Source: Alphaproteobacteria bacterium (GTDB lineage Bacteria; Pseudomonadota; Alphaproteobacteria; VGEJ01). Taken from it: a DNA stretch of 7,884 bases. The translations under genes and the position numbers were made by a program. Of this stretch, positions 1-6,515 are shown in pieces. The DNA lies in contig VGEJ01000108.1 in the NCBI GenBank assembly GCA_016869335.1, positions 1 through 7,884 of the forward strand, read 5' to 3'. The number at the start of each line of letters is the position of its first letter. Position 1 is the stretch's first letter. A model generated the notes under the pieces. It was not told where the DNA came from, did not search any database, and worked only from the letters and a program-made list of their open reading frames with translations.

Positions 1-483
1 AAGGGCGGCGGCGACTTCCGCTGGGCCCTCAAGGCCGAGGAGCGCTCGCGCCTCTGGCAGGCGCGCCACGACGCGGCTTATGCGGCGCGCGCGCTCCGCC
101 CCGGCAGCAAGCTGTGGGCGACCGATGTGTGCGTGCCCATCGCGCGGCTCGCCGACTGCATCCGCGAGACCAAGGCGGATCTCGATGCCTCGTTCCTCCT
201 GGCGCCGATCGTCGGCCACGTCGGCGATGGCAACTTCCACCTGACGTTCCTGCTCGACACCGACAAGCCCGAGGAGATCGCGGAGGCGAGCCGGCTCAAC
301 GACCGGCTGGTGGCGCGGGCGCTCGCCATGGACGGCACCTGCACCGGCGAGCACGGGGTGGGCGCGGGCAAGATCGAGTTCCTGCACGCCGAGCACGGCG
401 AGGGGGTGAGCGTGATGCGCGCGATCAAGCGCGCGCTCGACCCGCTCAACATCATGAACCCGGGGAAGATCGTCCGGGTGTAG
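1..483 (+). CDS. FAD-linked oxidase, D-lactate dehydrogenase (cytochrome) type, C-terminal part
   Basis: Reading frame 1 is open from the first base to a TAG at 481-483, giving 160 residues of a protein whose N-terminal FAD-binding half lies upstream of the window. The segment matches the C-terminal domain of FAD-linked oxidases (the GlcD/LDHD/D-2-hydroxyglutarate dehydrogenase superfamily). Visible signatures, in order, are ATDVCVP, GHVGDGNFH, GTCTGEHGVGAGK and a terminal LDPLNIMNPGKI. The His codons at 217-219 and 238-240 and the Glu at 349-351 correspond to the metal-binding His/His/Glu set known from human D-2-hydroxyglutarate dehydrogenase. The wording around these motifs is closest to animal and bacterial LDHD-type D-lactate dehydrogenases, which oxidise D-lactate to pyruvate and pass electrons to cytochrome c or quinone. 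Glycolate oxidase GlcD or another 2-hydroxyacid dehydrogenase remains possible, since the missing half cannot be inspected. It is convergent with the acetolactate synthase gene, with 48 bp between the stops. Confidence 0.87.
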   Translation, partial: KGGGDFRWALKAEERSRLWQARHDAAYAARALRPGSKLWATDVCVPIARLADCIRETKADLDASFLLAPIVGHVGDGNFHLTFLLDTDKPEEIAEASRLNDRLVARALAMDGTCTGEHGVGAGKIEFLHAEHGEGVSVMRAIKRALDPLNIMNPGKIVRV

Positions 484-504
484 CGCACGACTCTCCGCAG
501 CGCG

Positions 505-529
505 CGGCCCCGGGCCGGCGGCCGCCGGC
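505..529. terminator. GC-only inverted repeats between convergent genes, possible bidirectional terminator
   Basis: The 48-bp gap between the two convergent stop codons holds a perfect 16-bp palindrome at 514-529 (half-site GCCGGCGG). Overlapping it is a second inverted repeat, CGGCCC at 505-510 and GGGCCG at 512-517. The position suits a shared terminator, but no T-run follows on either strand, so a classical intrinsic terminator is not supported. Random GC-rich composition could also yield such repeats. Confidence 0.25.
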
Positions 530-531
530 GC

Positions 532-2196
532 CTACAGCGTGACGGTGATGGCACCCAGCCGCTTGGTCAGCTTCATGTTCTCGCCGTAGTCGACGGGTAC
601 GGCGATGATGGCGGGACCTTCCTGCTTGAACGCGTCGGCCAGCGCCGGCTTGAGCTGGTCGGGAGCGGTCAGCGTCTTGCCCCAGCAGCCGAAGCTGCGG
701 GCCAGGAGCTCGAAATCCGGGTTGGTGAACGCGAGCTCCGAGTGCCGCCCTTTGAAGGTGTTCTGCTGCTTCCACTTGATCAGGCCGTACTCGCCATCGA
801 CCCAGACCATGACCACGATGTTGAGATTGAGCCGCGCCGCCGTCTCGATGTCCTGGAAGTTCATCAGGAACCCGGCATCGCCGTTGATCGCCAGCACGCG
901 GCGGTCGGGGTGCGCGATCTTAGCCCCGATCGCGCCGGGCAGCGCGAAGCCCATCGAGCAGAAGCCGTTGGAAATGAGGCAGGTGTTGGGCTCGTCGCAC
1001 TGGTAGTAGCGCGAGATCCACATCTTGTGGGCGCCTACGTCGGACAGCAGGATGTCGGAGGGGCCGAGCGCCCCACGCACGTCCCACAGGATCTTCTGCG
1101 GCTTCATCGGGAAGCTGCCATCGTCCTTCTCCATCGCGAAGTCGTCGAGGATGGTCTGGCGCACCTTGGCCCACGAGCCGATGTCGAACAGCGGCAGCTT
1201 GCCCTCGCTGTCGTAGCGGCGGTTGATCTCCTCGTTCATCTGCCACAGCGCATCGGCAATATCGCCAACGACATCGACCGCCACCGGGTAGCTCTCGTCC
1301 ACTTCCGCGGGCCAGAAGTCGACATGAACGATCTTCTTGCCCTCGCTCTTGTTCCAGTGCTCTGGGCTGTACTCGACCAAGTCGTAGCCCACCGCGATGA
1401 CCACGTCGCATGCGTCCATGGCGTGGGTGATGTGGTCGCGCGCCTGCAGCCCGACCGTGAACACGCAGTGCGGGTCCCGGCGCGACACCGCACCCTTGCC
1501 CATAAAGGTGTTGACCACCGGGATACCCGTTTTCTCGGCCAGCCGCCGCAGCTGCCGGGCCGCGCGCTTGCGCACGGCGCCGTTGCCCGAGAGGATGATC
1601 GGGCGCTTCGCCGCCGCGATCACGTCGATGGCCTTGGCGACGGCCTTATGATCGGCCGCCGGCCGCCGGGTGCGATAGGCCGCGATCGGCGTTCCGCTGG
1701 TGTCATGCTCGGCGAGATCCTCGGGCAGCTCGATCAGGGTCGCGCCGGGCTTCTCTGATTCGGCCAGTTTGAACGCCTTGCGCGTCACCTCGGGGATGTT
1801 GCGCGGGTTCGAGATCGTCGTTGCCCACTTAGTGATCGGGCGGAACATGGCGATGGCGTCCATGTTCTGATGGCTCTCTTTGTGCAGCCGCCCGGTGCCC
1901 GCCTGGCCGATGATGGCGACCACCGGGGCGCGGTCCATGTTGGCGTCGGCCACGCCGGTGACCAGGTTGGTGGCGCCGGGCCCGAGCGTGGCGAGACACA
2001 CGCCGGCCTTGCCGGTGAGCCGCCCGTAGGTATCGGCCATGAACGCGGCCGCCTGTTCGTGGCGGCACAGCACGAACTTGATGGGACTGTCGAGGAGCGA
2101 GATCATGACATCGGCGTTCTCTTCGCCGGGGATGCCGAAGATGTGCGTCACTCCCTCGGCCTCGAGACAGCGGACAAACAGATCGGACGCCTTCAT
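532..2196 (-). CDS. alsS: Acetolactate synthase, catalytic subunit (AlsS-like, ThDP-dependent)
   Basis: This 554-residue protein would condense two pyruvates to 2-acetolactate with loss of CO2, using thiamine diphosphate and Mg2+ in the cytoplasm. The three ThDP-enzyme domains are visible. The N-terminal pyrimidine-binding domain (about 1-165) has FGIPGEENAD, the catalytic Glu47 in CRHEQAAAFMADTYGRLTG, LGPGATNL and HQNMDAIAMFRPITKW. The central domain (about 185-325) has GYDLVEYSPEHWN. The C-terminal domain has the ThDP/Mg motif starting at Gly439-Asp440 and ending near Asn446. FGIPG, CRHEQ, the FRPITK segment and GYDxxEYxPxxWN resemble the catabolic, FAD-independent AlsS type more than biosynthetic IlvB, and no regulatory small-subunit gene is adjacent. 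The third residue of the usual GDG is Ala441 (GDA). The start is fixed by AGGGGGGAG just upstream of the ATG. Another pyruvate-using ThDP carboligase cannot be excluded, so the symbol is tentative. Confidence 0.88.
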   Translation of the reverse strand: MKASDLFVRCLEAEGVTHIFGIPGEENADVMISLLDSPIKFVLCRHEQAAAFMADTYGRLTGKAGVCLATLGPGATNLVTGVADANMDRAPVVAIIGQAGTGRLHKESHQNMDAIAMFRPITKWATTISNPRNIPEVTRKAFKLAESEKPGATLIELPEDLAEHDTSGTPIAAYRTRRPAADHKAVAKAIDVIAAAKRPIILSGNGAVRKRAARQLRRLAEKTGIPVVNTFMGKGAVSRRDPHCVFTVGLQARDHITHAMDACDVVIAVGYDLVEYSPEHWNKSEGKKIVHVDFWPAEVDESYPVAVDVVGDIADALWQMNEEINRRYDSEGKLPLFDIGSWAKVRQTILDDFAMEKDDGSFPMKPQKILWDVRGALGPSDILLSDVGAHKMWISRYYQCDEPNTCLISNGFCSMGFALPGAIGAKIAHPDRRVLAINGDAGFLMNFQDIETAARLNLNIVVMVWVDGEYGLIKWKQQNTFKGRHSELAFTNPDFELLARSFGCWGKTLTAPDQLKPALADAFKQEGPAIIAVPVDYGENMKLTKRLGAITVTL

Positions 2197-2200
2197 GATC

Positions 2201-2209
2201 TCCCCCCTT
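2201..2209 (-). promoter_or_regulatory. Strong ribosome binding site of the acetolactate synthase gene
   Basis: Read on the minus strand, the bases just before the ATG are AAGGGGGGAGATC, a purine-rich Shine-Dalgarno with a short spacer. It fixes the 2196 start and suggests efficient translation. Confidence 0.7.
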
Positions 2210-2223
2210 CGATGGTTGAGGCG

Positions 2224-2252
2224 ATGATAAGGTGTTCGGATGTGGCGGGGAA
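2224..2252 (-). promoter_or_regulatory. Candidate sigma-70-type promoter for the acetolactate synthase gene
   Basis: On the minus strand a -10 box TATCAT (2229-2224, five of six consensus bases) lies 17 bp from a weaker -35 box TTCCCC (2252-2247). Transcription would begin around 2217, giving a leader of about 20 nt that holds the Shine-Dalgarno. The spacing and the good -10 support it; the -35 is poor, which would fit an activated promoter or one with low basal activity. Prediction by eye only. Confidence 0.45.
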
Positions 2253-2260
2253 GCGCTTCC
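2249..2260. promoter_or_regulatory. Perfect 12-bp palindrome overlapping the -35 box, LacI-family operator-like
   Basis: GGAAGCGCTTCC is a perfect palindrome with a central CpG, the layout typical of LacI/GalR-family operators. It starts 53 bp upstream of the acetolactate synthase ATG and overlaps the proposed -35 box, where a bound repressor would block RNA polymerase. No LacI-family gene is in the window, so the regulator is unknown. A transcribed hairpin at the end of the upstream DUF4169 transcript is an alternative reading. Confidence 0.4.
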
Positions 2261-2310
2261 GCCGCGAGCGCTGCGGCGCTGCCGTCCCGCGATGGGCGAG
2301 GCGCCGCCGC

Positions 2311-2511
2311 CTAGACTGCCTCGGGCGGGCCGTCGCTGTCGTCGAGCTTCTTGCCGTCGAGCTCGACCTTGCGCCGGCTGGCTTCCCGGCGCCGGGTTAG
2401 ACGCTCCGCCTTGGTCCGGCCGCTCTGGGCGCGCGCTTCGGCCGCCTGCTTCGCCAACGCTTCGCGCTCGCGGCGCTCGCGGTATTTGGTGAGGTTGACG
2501 ACCTTACCCAC
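2311..2511 (-). CDS. Small basic DUF4169-family protein
   Basis: This 66-residue protein is rich in Arg, Lys and Glu. It matches the DUF4169 pattern: an N-terminal MGKVVNL, a long charged helix (about 8-50) with the hallmark GRTKAE at 31-36, and a closing LDGKKLDD at 51-58. The function of the family is unknown; it is a short cytoplasmic, probably helical protein found mostly in Alphaproteobacteria. I chose the GTG at 2511 because it places the conserved VNL near the N-terminus and has GAGG 8 nt upstream. The frame stays open to a TTG at 2532, which would add seven residues without an evident ribosome site. It lies 114 bp upstream of the acetolactate synthase gene on the same strand and is divergent from the AsmA gene. 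Co-transcription with the former is possible, but that gene has its own promoter candidate. Confidence 0.75.
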   Translation of the reverse strand: MGKVVNLTKYRERREREALAKQAAEARAQSGRTKAERLTRRREASRRKVELDGKKLDDSDGPPEAV

Positions 2512-2543
2512 TGCTCCGACCTCGCGCCGCAACCGTGCATCGC

Positions 2544-2578
2544 TTGGCTAGCTTAACGCAAAACCCTAACTAATCCAA
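2544..2578. promoter_or_regulatory. AT-richer divergent promoter region between DUF4169 and AsmA genes
   Basis: The 96-bp gap between the two divergent starts contains the clearest AT-enriched patch of this part of the window. On the minus strand TTGGAT (2578-2573) and TAAGCT (2555-2550) are 17 bp apart and would serve the DUF4169 gene with a leader of about 30 nt. On the plus strand TTGGCT (2544-2549) and TAACTA (2567-2572) are also 17 bp apart but fit consensus poorly. The two candidates overlap, so the genes could compete for polymerase. Only the minus-strand promoter is reasonably convincing. Confidence 0.38.
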
Positions 2579-2581
2579 CGT

Positions 2582-2595
2582 GGCGCGGCAGCGCC
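2582..2595 (+). other. Small leader hairpin just upstream of the AsmA start
   Basis: GGCGC, a GGCA loop and GCGCC form a perfect five-bp stem that ends 12 nt before the ATG at 2608. It would lie in the mRNA leader directly before the weak ribosome site (GAG at 2605-2607) and might influence initiation. A five-bp GC stem is common by chance in DNA of this composition. Confidence 0.25.
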
Positions 2596-2607
2596 GAGTT
2601 ACTTGAG

Positions 2608-5600
2608 ATGCGAGCCATGACGCGCCTGCTGCTTGCCGCAACGGCCGTGGTCATCCTGATCGCGCTGCTGGTCGTCTTCGGGCCCAACCTGGTCGACCTC
2701 GAAGCGCGCAAGGGTCTGATCACGGACGCCATCGAGGACGAGACCGGCCGCGCGGCCCACATCGATGGCGCCGTCGACCTGGCGCTGGTTCCGACCCCGC
2801 GCATCGCGGTGCACGGCCTCCGGCTGGCCAATCGCGCCGGCGCGCGCGAGGCCGACATGGTGCAGGTGCCGGTGCTCGAGGCTGAGCTCGCGCTCGGGCC
2901 GCTCTTCCGCGGCGAGCTGGTCGTCGAGCGGCTCCGGCTCATCGACCCGGTCGTCGTCCTCGAGCGCCTGGCCGATGGCAGCGCGAACTGGGACTTCACG
3001 ACGCCGGAGCCGACCGACGGGAGCGCGGCAGGCGCGCTCACGCCTACCGCCGACCCGGCGACGCAGGGCATCGGCCTCGTCGCGATCGAAGGCGGAGTCA
3101 TCACCTATCGCGATACCGAGGCAGGTCTCGACCATCGTTTCGAGAACGTCTCGGGCGAAGCCAAGGGCGAGCGCGCGTCGGGCCCGCTCGCGGCCGATCT
3201 GTCGTTCGCGGTCAATGGGATTGACTTGGCATTGACGGCGAAGGCCGGCGAAAGCGTTCCGGGACGCTCGCGGCCGTTCAGCCTTGAACTCGCGGCGCCC
3301 GAGGTGGGGGCGACCCTCGGCCTGCTCGGCGCGCTCGCCGAGGGACCGCGCCTCACCGGCAAGCTGACGCTGCAGGCGGACAGCCTGGCGCGACTGTTGA
3401 CCGCACTGTCGCAGGCAAGCGGACGGGACCTCGCCCTGGCGGTACCCGACAAGGCAGCGTCGGCGGCGGGCAACCTGACGCTCGATGCGGCGGCACTGGG
3501 GTTTGACGCGATCACGGCGAGCCTCGGCCAAGCCGCCGCTACAGGTGCGATCAGCGTTGCGCTGACGGCGCCGCGGCGGGTGGATGCGACCCTTGCCGTC
3601 AAGCACTTCGACCTCGATGCATGGCTGGCCAGCGTGCCGGACCGCTCCGCCGGCGCCGGCGCGAACGCCGGTACGACGGCCGCGAGCGCCGCGCCTGCCG
3701 CCGGGGAGGCCGCGGCAACATCGGGCAGCCTCGATCTCGAGATCGAGGCGCTGACGTTTCGGGGCGAGGTGGTGCGCCAACTGGTCGCCACCGCGCATTT
3801 CGCGGCGGGCACGCTGACGCTGGACCGCGTGTCGGCCCTCTTGCCCGGCAGCTCCGATCTCAACGCCAGCGGCACCCTCACCGGGATCGGCGGCGCGCTC
3901 CAGTTCGATGGCCGGGTCGAGGCGGCTTCCGACAACCTCCGCGCGCTGCTTGCCTGGCTGGCGCTGGCCCCCCCCGGGGTGCCGAGCGACCGCCTGCGCA
4001 GCGCCGTGCTGACCAGCAGCATTCGCGCGACGCCGGATGTGATCCAGGTCTTCGGCGCCGATGTGCGTCTCGATTCCTCGCGCTTCACCGGCGGCGCCGC
4101 GTACGCGCTGCGCGAGCGCGTATCGTTCAGCCTGGATGGCGCCATCGACCGGCTCAATCTCGATGCCTACCTGCCCCCGCCGGCGGCCGCCGTCGCGGCC
4201 GGCAAGCCGGATGCTGCGTCCCCCGCCGCGGGCGAGCGCGAGGGCGAGCACGAGGGCGGGGCTCTTGCGGTGCTCGACACCTTCGACACCGACCTCAAGA
4301 TCCGCGCCGGCGAGCTCACCTACCGGGAGATCCCGATCAAGGACGCGCGGCTGACCGCGCGGCTTGTCGCCGGGCGGCTCGACCTCACGGACCTGCAGCT
4401 TGGCGACGTCGCTGGTGCGCGGGTCGCCGTCGCCGGGGTCGGCCAAGGGTTCGCTGCCAAGCCGACGTTTGCCGGCACTCTCGACGTCAAGGCCGGAGCC
4501 CCCGACCCCCTGTTCCGCCTGCTCGACATCGCTTGGCCGACCCCCGGGGAGCGCCTGAAGCCGTTCACGCTCGGCGGCGCCATCGCCGGTGAAGCGCGTG
4601 CGCTCAAGCTCGATCTGGCGGGGACGGCGGCGGCGAGTGACTTCTCGGTGACCGGCACGCTCGCCGATCTCAGCCCGACGGCGGCCATCGATGTGCAAGT
4701 GGCCGTGCGCAACCCGAGCGCCAAGGGTCTGCTCAGTCAGTTTGTGAGCGCGAGCGATGCAACCTGGCTTGCCGGAGCCGGCGCGGTGCGCGGCCGCCTG
4801 TCGGGCAGCCTGGCTCGGCTCGACATCGATCTCCTGGCGGAAGCCGGACCGACGCTGACGGCCAAAGGACGGATCGCCTCCCCGCTCGCAGCGCCAGCCT
4901 ATGATCTGGCGCTGGTCCTGGCCCACCCCGACCTGACGCAGCTCCTGCGCGACCTCGGCAGCGACCCGGCTGCAACCAACCTCGGTCCGCTCGCGCTGAG
5001 TGCCCGTGTCAGCGGTGATGCTACTGCGACCAGCATCGGCGGGCTTGCCGGCCGTATCGGGCCGGTGGCGATCGAGGGCGAAGGCACTCTGGCGTTGAGT
5101 GGTGCGCAGCCGCGGCTGTCGGGCCGGCTCAAGACGAGCGAGATACTGCTCGATCTGCTGCTGCCGCGCCAGTCGGATCCGGCCGCCGCGGCGAGCGGCG
5201 GCACGCCCACGGGGGCCAAAGGCGCGGCGCCCGGGCGCTGGTCGCGCGAGCCCATCGAGCTGTCGCTCTTCCGCGGCAGCCAGGGTGCGGTAGCGTTGAG
5301 CGCCGTGGCGCTGCACCGCGGCGGGTATTCGATCGAGAGGCCGAGCGCGAACCTGGCGTGGGGCGATGGTCTCGTCCGGCTCGACGAGGTGCGCGGGGCG
5401 CTGTTCGGCGGAGAGTTGGCGCTCGCCGCACGGATCAAGGACGCGGAGACACCGGCACTCGCGCTCGTCGGGTCGCTCAGCGGCGCCGACGTGCCGGCGA
5501 TCCTCTCCGCGACCGGGGCGGAGCCGCGCCTCACGGGGCATTTGGACGTCGGCATGGAGGTCAGCGCGAGCGGGCGCAGCGAGGAGGAACTGGTCTCCTC

Positions 5601-6186
5601 GCTCGACGGCGCGGTTGATTTCACGGCTCAAGAGGGCGTCGTGCGCGGGGTCGATCTCCCGGCACTGAGCGATCGCTTGCACCAGCTCGACGCGGTGCCC
5701 GATTTCCTCAACCTCTTGCAGCACACGGGCGCAGAGGGCGAGACCAACTACAGCGCGATCTCGGGGACATTTGCGCTCGAGGACGGCATCGGACGCAGCA
5801 GCGACCTTCGGGCGACGTTCGCGGCGGGCCGCGGCGCAGGGACCGCCACCATCGATCTGCCGCGCTGGCAGCTTGCCATGCAGAGCGAGCTCTGGCTCAC
5901 CGATCACCCCAAGGCGCCGCCGCTCGGCGTGGTCTTCGCCGGCCCGATCGATGCGCCCAAGCGTGACCTGAAGACGCGCCAGCTCGAGGCGTTCCTCGGG
6001 CAGCGCCTCCAGAAGAGGGTGTTGCCGAGGCTGCTGAAGGGCAAGCTCGGCGAGAAGCTCGAGCGGATCACCGGCGCGCCACCGGCCGTTGAGGAGATCG
6101 CGCCCACCGAGAGCCCCGTTGAGCCCGCGGCACCCGACGTCGAGGACACCCTGCGCCAGTTGTTCGACCTCATGCCCGGCGACTGA
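2608..6186 (+). CDS. Large AsmA-family inner-membrane-anchored envelope protein
   Basis: The product is 1192 residues, nearly twice E. coli AsmA (about 617) and close in size to YhdP and TamB. Residues about 7-24 form one N-terminal membrane anchor with no cleavage site, so the bulk should lie in the periplasm. Residues about 25-130 match the AsmA N-terminal domain (ITDAIEDETGR, IAVHGLRLANRAG, ending SANWDF). The middle is long stretches of alternating hydrophobic beta-strand sequence. An AsmA-like C-terminal domain covers about 999-1093 (LDGAVDFTAQEGVVRGVDL through SELWL), followed by GPIDAPKRD at 1112 and a basic then acidic tail. Ala/Gly/Pro-rich linkers lie at about 346-372, 523-551 and 855-877. 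Related proteins act in outer-membrane homeostasis, probably as phospholipid-transfer bridges; that role here is inferred. The ATG at 2617 is an alternative start; neither has a strong Shine-Dalgarno. It is preceded by a divergent gene and appears monocistronic. Confidence 0.9.
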   Translation: MRAMTRLLLAATAVVILIALLVVFGPNLVDLEARKGLITDAIEDETGRAAHIDGAVDLALVPTPRIAVHGLRLANRAGAREADMVQVPVLEAELALGPLFRGELVVERLRLIDPVVVLERLADGSANWDFTTPEPTDGSAAGALTPTADPATQGIGLVAIEGGVITYRDTEAGLDHRFENVSGEAKGERASGPLAADLSFAVNGIDLALTAKAGESVPGRSRPFSLELAAPEVGATLGLLGALAEGPRLTGKLTLQADSLARLLTALSQASGRDLALAVPDKAASAAGNLTLDAAALGFDAITASLGQAAATGAISVALTAPRRVDATLAVKHFDLDAWLASVPDRSAGAGANAGTTAASAAPAAGEAAATSGSLDLEIEALTFRGEVVRQLVATAHFAAGTLTLDRVSALLPGSSDLNASGTLTGIGGALQFDGRVEAASDNLRALLAWLALAPPGVPSDRLRSAVLTSSIRATPDVIQVFGADVRLDSSRFTGGAAYALRERVSFSLDGAIDRLNLDAYLPPPAAAVAAGKPDAASPAAGEREGEHEGGALAVLDTFDTDLKIRAGELTYREIPIKDARLTARLVAGRLDLTDLQLGDVAGARVAVAGVGQGFAAKPTFAGTLDVKAGAPDPLFRLLDIAWPTPGERLKPFTLGGAIAGEARALKLDLAGTAAASDFSVTGTLADLSPTAAIDVQVAVRNPSAKGLLSQFVSASDATWLAGAGAVRGRLSGSLARLDIDLLAEAGPTLTAKGRIASPLAAPAYDLALVLAHPDLTQLLRDLGSDPAATNLGPLALSARVSGDATATSIGGLAGRIGPVAIEGEGTLALSGAQPRLSGRLKTSEILLDLLLPRQSDPAAAASGGTPTGAKGAAPGRWSREPIELSLFRGSQGAVALSAVALHRGGYSIERPSANLAWGDGLVRLDEVRGALFGGELALAARIKDAETPALALVGSLSGADVPAILSATGAEPRLTGHLDVGMEVSASGRSEEELVSSLDGAVDFTAQEGVVRGVDLPALSDRLHQLDAVPDFLNLLQHTGAEGETNYSAISGTFALEDGIGRSSDLRATFAAGRGAGTATIDLPRWQLAMQSELWLTDHPKAPPLGVVFAGPIDAPKRDLKTRQLEAFLGQRLQKRVLPRLLKGKLGEKLERITGAPPAVEEIAPTESPVEPAAPDVEDTLRQLFDLMPGD
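3728..3749. repeat. Perfect 22-bp palindrome inside the AsmA gene
   Basis: The half-site GCCTCGATCTC is followed immediately by its exact reverse complement, centred between 3738 and 3739. It lies in codons specifying LDLEIEA, just after the first Ala-rich linker. In RNA it could fold as a stem of about nine bp with a four-base loop. It may be a by-product of the biased codons CTC, GAT, GAG and ATC in a beta-strand repeat, or a protein or cruciform site. Confidence 0.6.
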
Positions 6187-6202
6187 GCGCGGGCCGGTGG
6201 CA

Positions 6203-6222
6203 CGACGCCGGCTCAGGCGTCG
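6203..6222 (+). terminator. Hairpin after the AsmA stop, possible terminator
   Basis: CGACGCC, a six-base loop (GGCTCA) and GGCGTCG form a perfect seven-bp stem starting 17 nt after the AsmA TGA. The position is right for a terminator, but no T-run follows (the next bases are GGCGGAAT), so it could be a Rho-assisted end or an mRNA-stabilising hairpin rather than an intrinsic terminator. Confidence 0.4.
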
Positions 6223-6257
6223 GGCGGAATGACCCCCTTGCGAAACGCGGCGCAACC

Positions 6258-6276
6258 GTAGGACCGCCGCTCCTAC
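6258..6276. other. Second inverted repeat downstream of AsmA
   Basis: GTAGGA and TCCTAC flank a seven-base spacer (CCGCCGC). This six-bp repeat lies 36 bp after the first hairpin. It may be part of a tandem 3'-end structure or a protein-binding site; nothing in the sequence decides between them. Confidence 0.25.
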
Positions 6277-6421
6277 TCCCTCGGCTGTGGGCGGACCTCA
6301 AGCGCGCCGGCCCGCTGCGCGCTGGAGCCCCGACGACATTGACGAGGAAGACGACTGCGATCCTGACACCCCGTCTCACTTCGCCTCGAAGCCAATCCCG
6401 ATGGTTCACCCGAACGCCTTG

Positions 6422-6430
6422 TGCTATTTC
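6422..6430 (+). promoter_or_regulatory. Weak extended -10 promoter candidate for the ABC transporter operon
   Basis: TGC followed by TATTTC (6425-6430) has the TGn extended -10 arrangement in a locally AT-richer patch, about 90 bp before the binding-protein ATG. No good -35 is found at 16-18 bp upstream (TGGTTC at 17). It is the best candidate I see but remains weak; the true promoter may use another sigma factor or an activator. Confidence 0.22.
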
Positions 6431-6505
6431 TCGCTGTCGGCGGCCCATCGCCGTCGCCGGGCATGCCAATGGCGCCCCCCCCGGCGGTGATGGCCACGCC
6501 AGAAC

Positions 6506-6515
6506 AGGGGAGGAG
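6506..6515 (+). promoter_or_regulatory. Strong ribosome binding site deciding the binding-protein start
   Basis: AGGGGAGGAG sits immediately before the ATG at 6519 (GGGGAGG with a five-base spacer). It selects this start over the open frame upstream and fits the high expression usual for periplasmic binding proteins. Confidence 0.75.

Noticed and set aside
742..1758. A 338-codon plus-strand open frame inside the acetolactate synthase gene
   Set aside because: Antisense shadow of a well-supported ThDP enzyme gene; its translation is rich in Arg, His, Asp and Val without recognisable motifs.
2512..2532. TTG at 2532 as the start of the DUF4169 gene
   Set aside because: It would add seven residues before the conserved N-terminus with no ribosome site; the GTG at 2511 has GAGG at eight bases and gives the family's usual MG-x-VVNL-like beginning.
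2599..6255. A 1218-codon open frame on the minus strand covering the AsmA gene
   Set aside because: It is in exact antisense register with the AsmA frame, low-complexity and Arg/Gly/Glu-rich, ends in the leader of the sense gene, and is explained by the absence of TTA, CTA and TCA codons in the sense gene. The plus strand shows clear AsmA domains.
6475..6482. Run of eight C as a possible phase-variable tract
   Set aside because: It is outside coding sequence, about 35 bp before the start codon, and a single short run in very GC-rich DNA is not good evidence of phase variation.
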